Shown here in pieces: positions 6,403 through 7,887 of a DNA stretch of 7,887 nucleotides (positions are counted from its first letter, which is position 1; each line of letters starts with the position of its first letter). A model generated the notes under the pieces. That model made no database searches, was not told where the DNA came from, and saw nothing but the letters and a program-made list of their open reading frames with translations. Origin of the DNA: Bacteroidia bacterium (GTDB taxonomy: Bacteria; Bacteroidota; Bacteroidia; Flavobacteriales; Flavobacteriaceae); the NCBI GenBank assembly GCA_030425715.1, contig JAUIAA010000097.1:1-7887 (forward strand). The letters are read 5' to 3'. The position numbers and the translations under genes were made by a program.

Positions 6403-6425
6403 GCCCTGTTTAGCAGGGCTTTTTT
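6403..6425 (+). terminator. Intrinsic terminator of mscL
   Basis: GCCCTG (6403-6408) pairs perfectly with CAGGGC (6414-6419) across a TTTAG loop and is followed at once by six T (6420-6425). The stem starts seven bases after the mscL stop. This is the clearest terminator in the window. Its T-run ends directly against the next ATG at 6426. Confidence 0.9.
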
Positions 6426-7298
6426 ATGCAGATGACAAATTTAACTACCTTAGGATTAGACCCAAATAAAATATATTTAATTATCCATGCAGATGATGCT
6501 GGTCTATGTTCCGCTGAAAATGAAGCCACCAAAATGGCCTTACAAAATGGTTCTATCAATTCATTTAGCATCATGCCTCCTTGCCCAGGATTTAAAGAGA
6601 TGCTTTCCTTTGCTAAAACAAACCCTTATTTAGATTGTGGAATTCACTTGACATTAACCTGTGAGTGGAAAGACTTTAAATGGGGGCCAGTACTAGGGAA
6701 AGATAAAGTTCCTAGTTTGGTAGATGCATCTGGGCACTTTTACAAAAAACGCGAGATGTTTTTAACCCATGCAAAACCAGAAGAGGTTTTACTGGAATTA
6801 GAAGCACAAATCCAATTGGTGCTTGATGCTGGAGTGAACCCTAGTCATTTAGATTCACATATGTACACTCTTGGACTTAGCGAAGAACTTTTAAATATTT
6901 ATCGCTTTCTTGGTAAAAAATACCAGTTACCTGTATTACTGGATAGCGCTTTACTTAAGCTAAAAAACATCGATTTGGATATCCTTAATGACAAAGAAGA
7001 TATTATTATGGACGAGGTTTATCTAGGTACTTTTGAAGAATTTCAAAAAGGAGCGCTTGCAACATTTTACGAAAACACTTTATTAAATTTAACTCCAGGT
7101 CTAAACATCATTTTATTACACCCTGCATTTAACAATGCAGAAATGCAAGCCATTACCATAGATCACCCAAATTTTGGAGCTGCTTGGCGTCAAATTGACT
7201 ATGATTTTTTTACCAGTTCTAAATGTGCAAGTATTATTGCCAATAAATCTATTGAAATGATAACCTGGCAAGAAATAAAACAAATTATTTACAATTAA
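6426..7298 (+). CDS. YdjC/ChbG-family carbohydrate deacetylase
   Basis: The family comprises metal-dependent deacetylases of acetylated sugars, such as chitooligosaccharides for ChbG and hopanoid-linked glucosamine for HpnK. The 290 residues show IIHADDAG (19-26) with the metal-site aspartates, CGIHLTL (71-77), and HLDSH (141-145), the Asp and His metal ligands. LHPAF (231-235) is the late conserved motif. There is no signal peptide, so it acts in the cytoplasm. It is longer than ChbG (about 250) and nearer HpnK in size, but no hopanoid or chitin genes are in view, so the substrate is open. The ATG at 6426 is the first possible; ATG 6432 would also serve and gives two residues fewer. The mscL terminator lies directly before it and leaves no room for a promoter in between. 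Confidence 0.88.
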   Translation: MQMTNLTTLGLDPNKIYLIIHADDAGLCSAENEATKMALQNGSINSFSIMPPCPGFKEMLSFAKTNPYLDCGIHLTLTCEWKDFKWGPVLGKDKVPSLVDASGHFYKKREMFLTHAKPEEVLLELEAQIQLVLDAGVNPSHLDSHMYTLGLSEELLNIYRFLGKKYQLPVLLDSALLKLKNIDLDILNDKEDIIMDEVYLGTFEEFQKGALATFYENTLLNLTPGLNIILLHPAFNNAEMQAITIDHPNFGAAWRQIDYDFFTSSKCASIIANKSIEMITWQEIKQIIYN

Positions 7299-7300
7299 GT

Positions 7301-7333
7301 TTTGTTTTTTAGCCAATCAATATTGTAAATTTA
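7301..7333 (+). promoter_or_regulatory. Possible promoter of the lipoprotein gene
   Basis: TTTG (7301-7304), a 21-base spacer and TAAATTTA (7326-7333) match the Bacteroidota pattern except for a final A instead of G. The box ends four bases before the ATG at 7338, so a transcript from it would be almost leaderless. That makes it uncertain. Confidence 0.3.
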
Positions 7334-7337
7334 TAGT

Positions 7338-7887
7338 ATGAATTATGTTCCAATATTTGAATATTTTGCAAAAAATTATAAGTTTATTTTACTATTATGT
7401 TTAATTGTTGGCTGCAGTGAATCCTCTAAAAATAATCCTACAAACATTGAAGAAATTACAGGTTACTTTATAGATGATTGGACTTATAGTATAGACAAAG
7501 ATACCAGAGATGTATCGGAGTTTAGACTTTGGTTACCAGAGCATAAAGAAAGTGTACGTGCTATTTTGGTATTAAGCCATAGTAATAATAGTAATGGACT
7601 TGGATTGGTAAACTCTAAGGAATGGCAAGCTTTTGCAACAAAAGAAAATTTATGCATATTAGCCTTACACTTTAAATCTATTGGTTCTAGTGTACATTAT
7701 TCTGATGCCTTTAGTGGGAGTGGAAAAGAATTGTTATTTGCCTTAGATAAACTTACCCAAAAACACGATGTACTTTATATAAACGATTTACCTTTTTTGC
7801 TAGCAGGTTATTCCGCTGGAGGTGTGTTTAGTTATAATTTTACACAATTTCAAAAAGATAGGGTAATTGCTTTTGCCAATATTAGAG
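7338..7887 (+). CDS. Lipoprotein with alpha/beta-hydrolase fold, 3' end missing
   Basis: The frame from ATG 7338 runs 183 codons to the right edge without a stop. The start is followed by a charged stretch and a hydrophobic segment, FILLLCLIVGC (16-26). This ends in a lipobox, with Cys26 as the lipidated residue, so the protein is probably anchored in a membrane facing the periplasm or outside. The rest resembles a polyhydroxybutyrate-depolymerase or dienelactone-hydrolase type alpha/beta hydrolase. AILVLSHSNNSNG lies in the usual position of the first strand and oxyanion loop. AGYSAGG follows, with Ser159 as the nucleophile of a GxSxGG elbow. The catalytic Asp and His would lie beyond the window. 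Substrate is unknown; an esterase or peptidase is possible. It begins 39 bases after the deacetylase stop, so cotranscription is possible. Confidence 0.75.
   Translation, partial: MNYVPIFEYFAKNYKFILLLCLIVGCSESSKNNPTNIEEITGYFIDDWTYSIDKDTRDVSEFRLWLPEHKESVRAILVLSHSNNSNGLGLVNSKEWQAFATKENLCILALHFKSIGSSVHYSDAFSGSGKELLFALDKLTQKHDVLYINDLPFLLAGYSAGGVFSYNFTQFQKDRVIAFANIR

Noticed and set aside
7116..7316. Antisense open frame over the end of the deacetylase gene
   Set aside because: It overlaps a well-supported gene and has no motif of its own.

Overview
The window looks like a piece of chromosome from a member of the Bacteroidota, most likely the class Flavobacteriia. The DNA is AT-rich and starts generally lack a Shine-Dalgarno sequence. 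Several genes are preceded by the TAnnTTTG -7 element of this phylum. The gene set also fits: a split transketolase, a PorT-like beta-barrel protein whose signal peptide ends in AQ, and a small secreted NTF2-fold protein. I see no mobile element, CRISPR array, tRNA or rRNA. This is mainly housekeeping DNA, and I found no convincing new multi-gene system.

Layout. At 1-1030 (minus) is the 5' part of sucC, the succinyl-CoA synthetase beta subunit, cut by the window edge. A divergent intergenic region at 1031-1188 carries one promoter for sucC and one for smpB. At 1189-3141 (plus) lies a compact run: smpB (trans-translation), a UbiA-family membrane prenyltransferase and a Maf-type nucleotide pyrophosphatase, with a 1-base overlap and a 1-base gap. 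At 3142-3254 is a promoter region with an inverted repeat. It precedes the C-terminal half of a split transketolase (3255-4208), which is followed 20 bases later by an outer-membrane beta-barrel protein (4229-4831). After a non-coding gap comes a secreted NTF2-like protein (5146-5619). The next gap, 5620-5970, holds short frames broken by frameshifts that may be a decayed gene, and then the mscL promoter. mscL (5971-6396) ends in a clear intrinsic terminator whose T-run touches the start codon of a YdjC/ChbG-family carbohydrate deacetylase (6426-7298). The last gene, from 7338, is a lipoprotein with an alpha/beta-hydrolase signature, cut by the right edge.

Functional links are loose. sucC and transketolase serve central carbon metabolism, SmpB ribosome rescue, and Maf nucleotide-pool cleaning. 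MscL, the barrel protein, the NTF2-like protein and the lipoprotein belong to the cell envelope. The points most worth a second look are the unpaired transketolase half, the terminator abutting the ydjC start codon, the dyads at the transketolase and mscL promoters, a shared extended promoter motif, and the broken frames before mscL.
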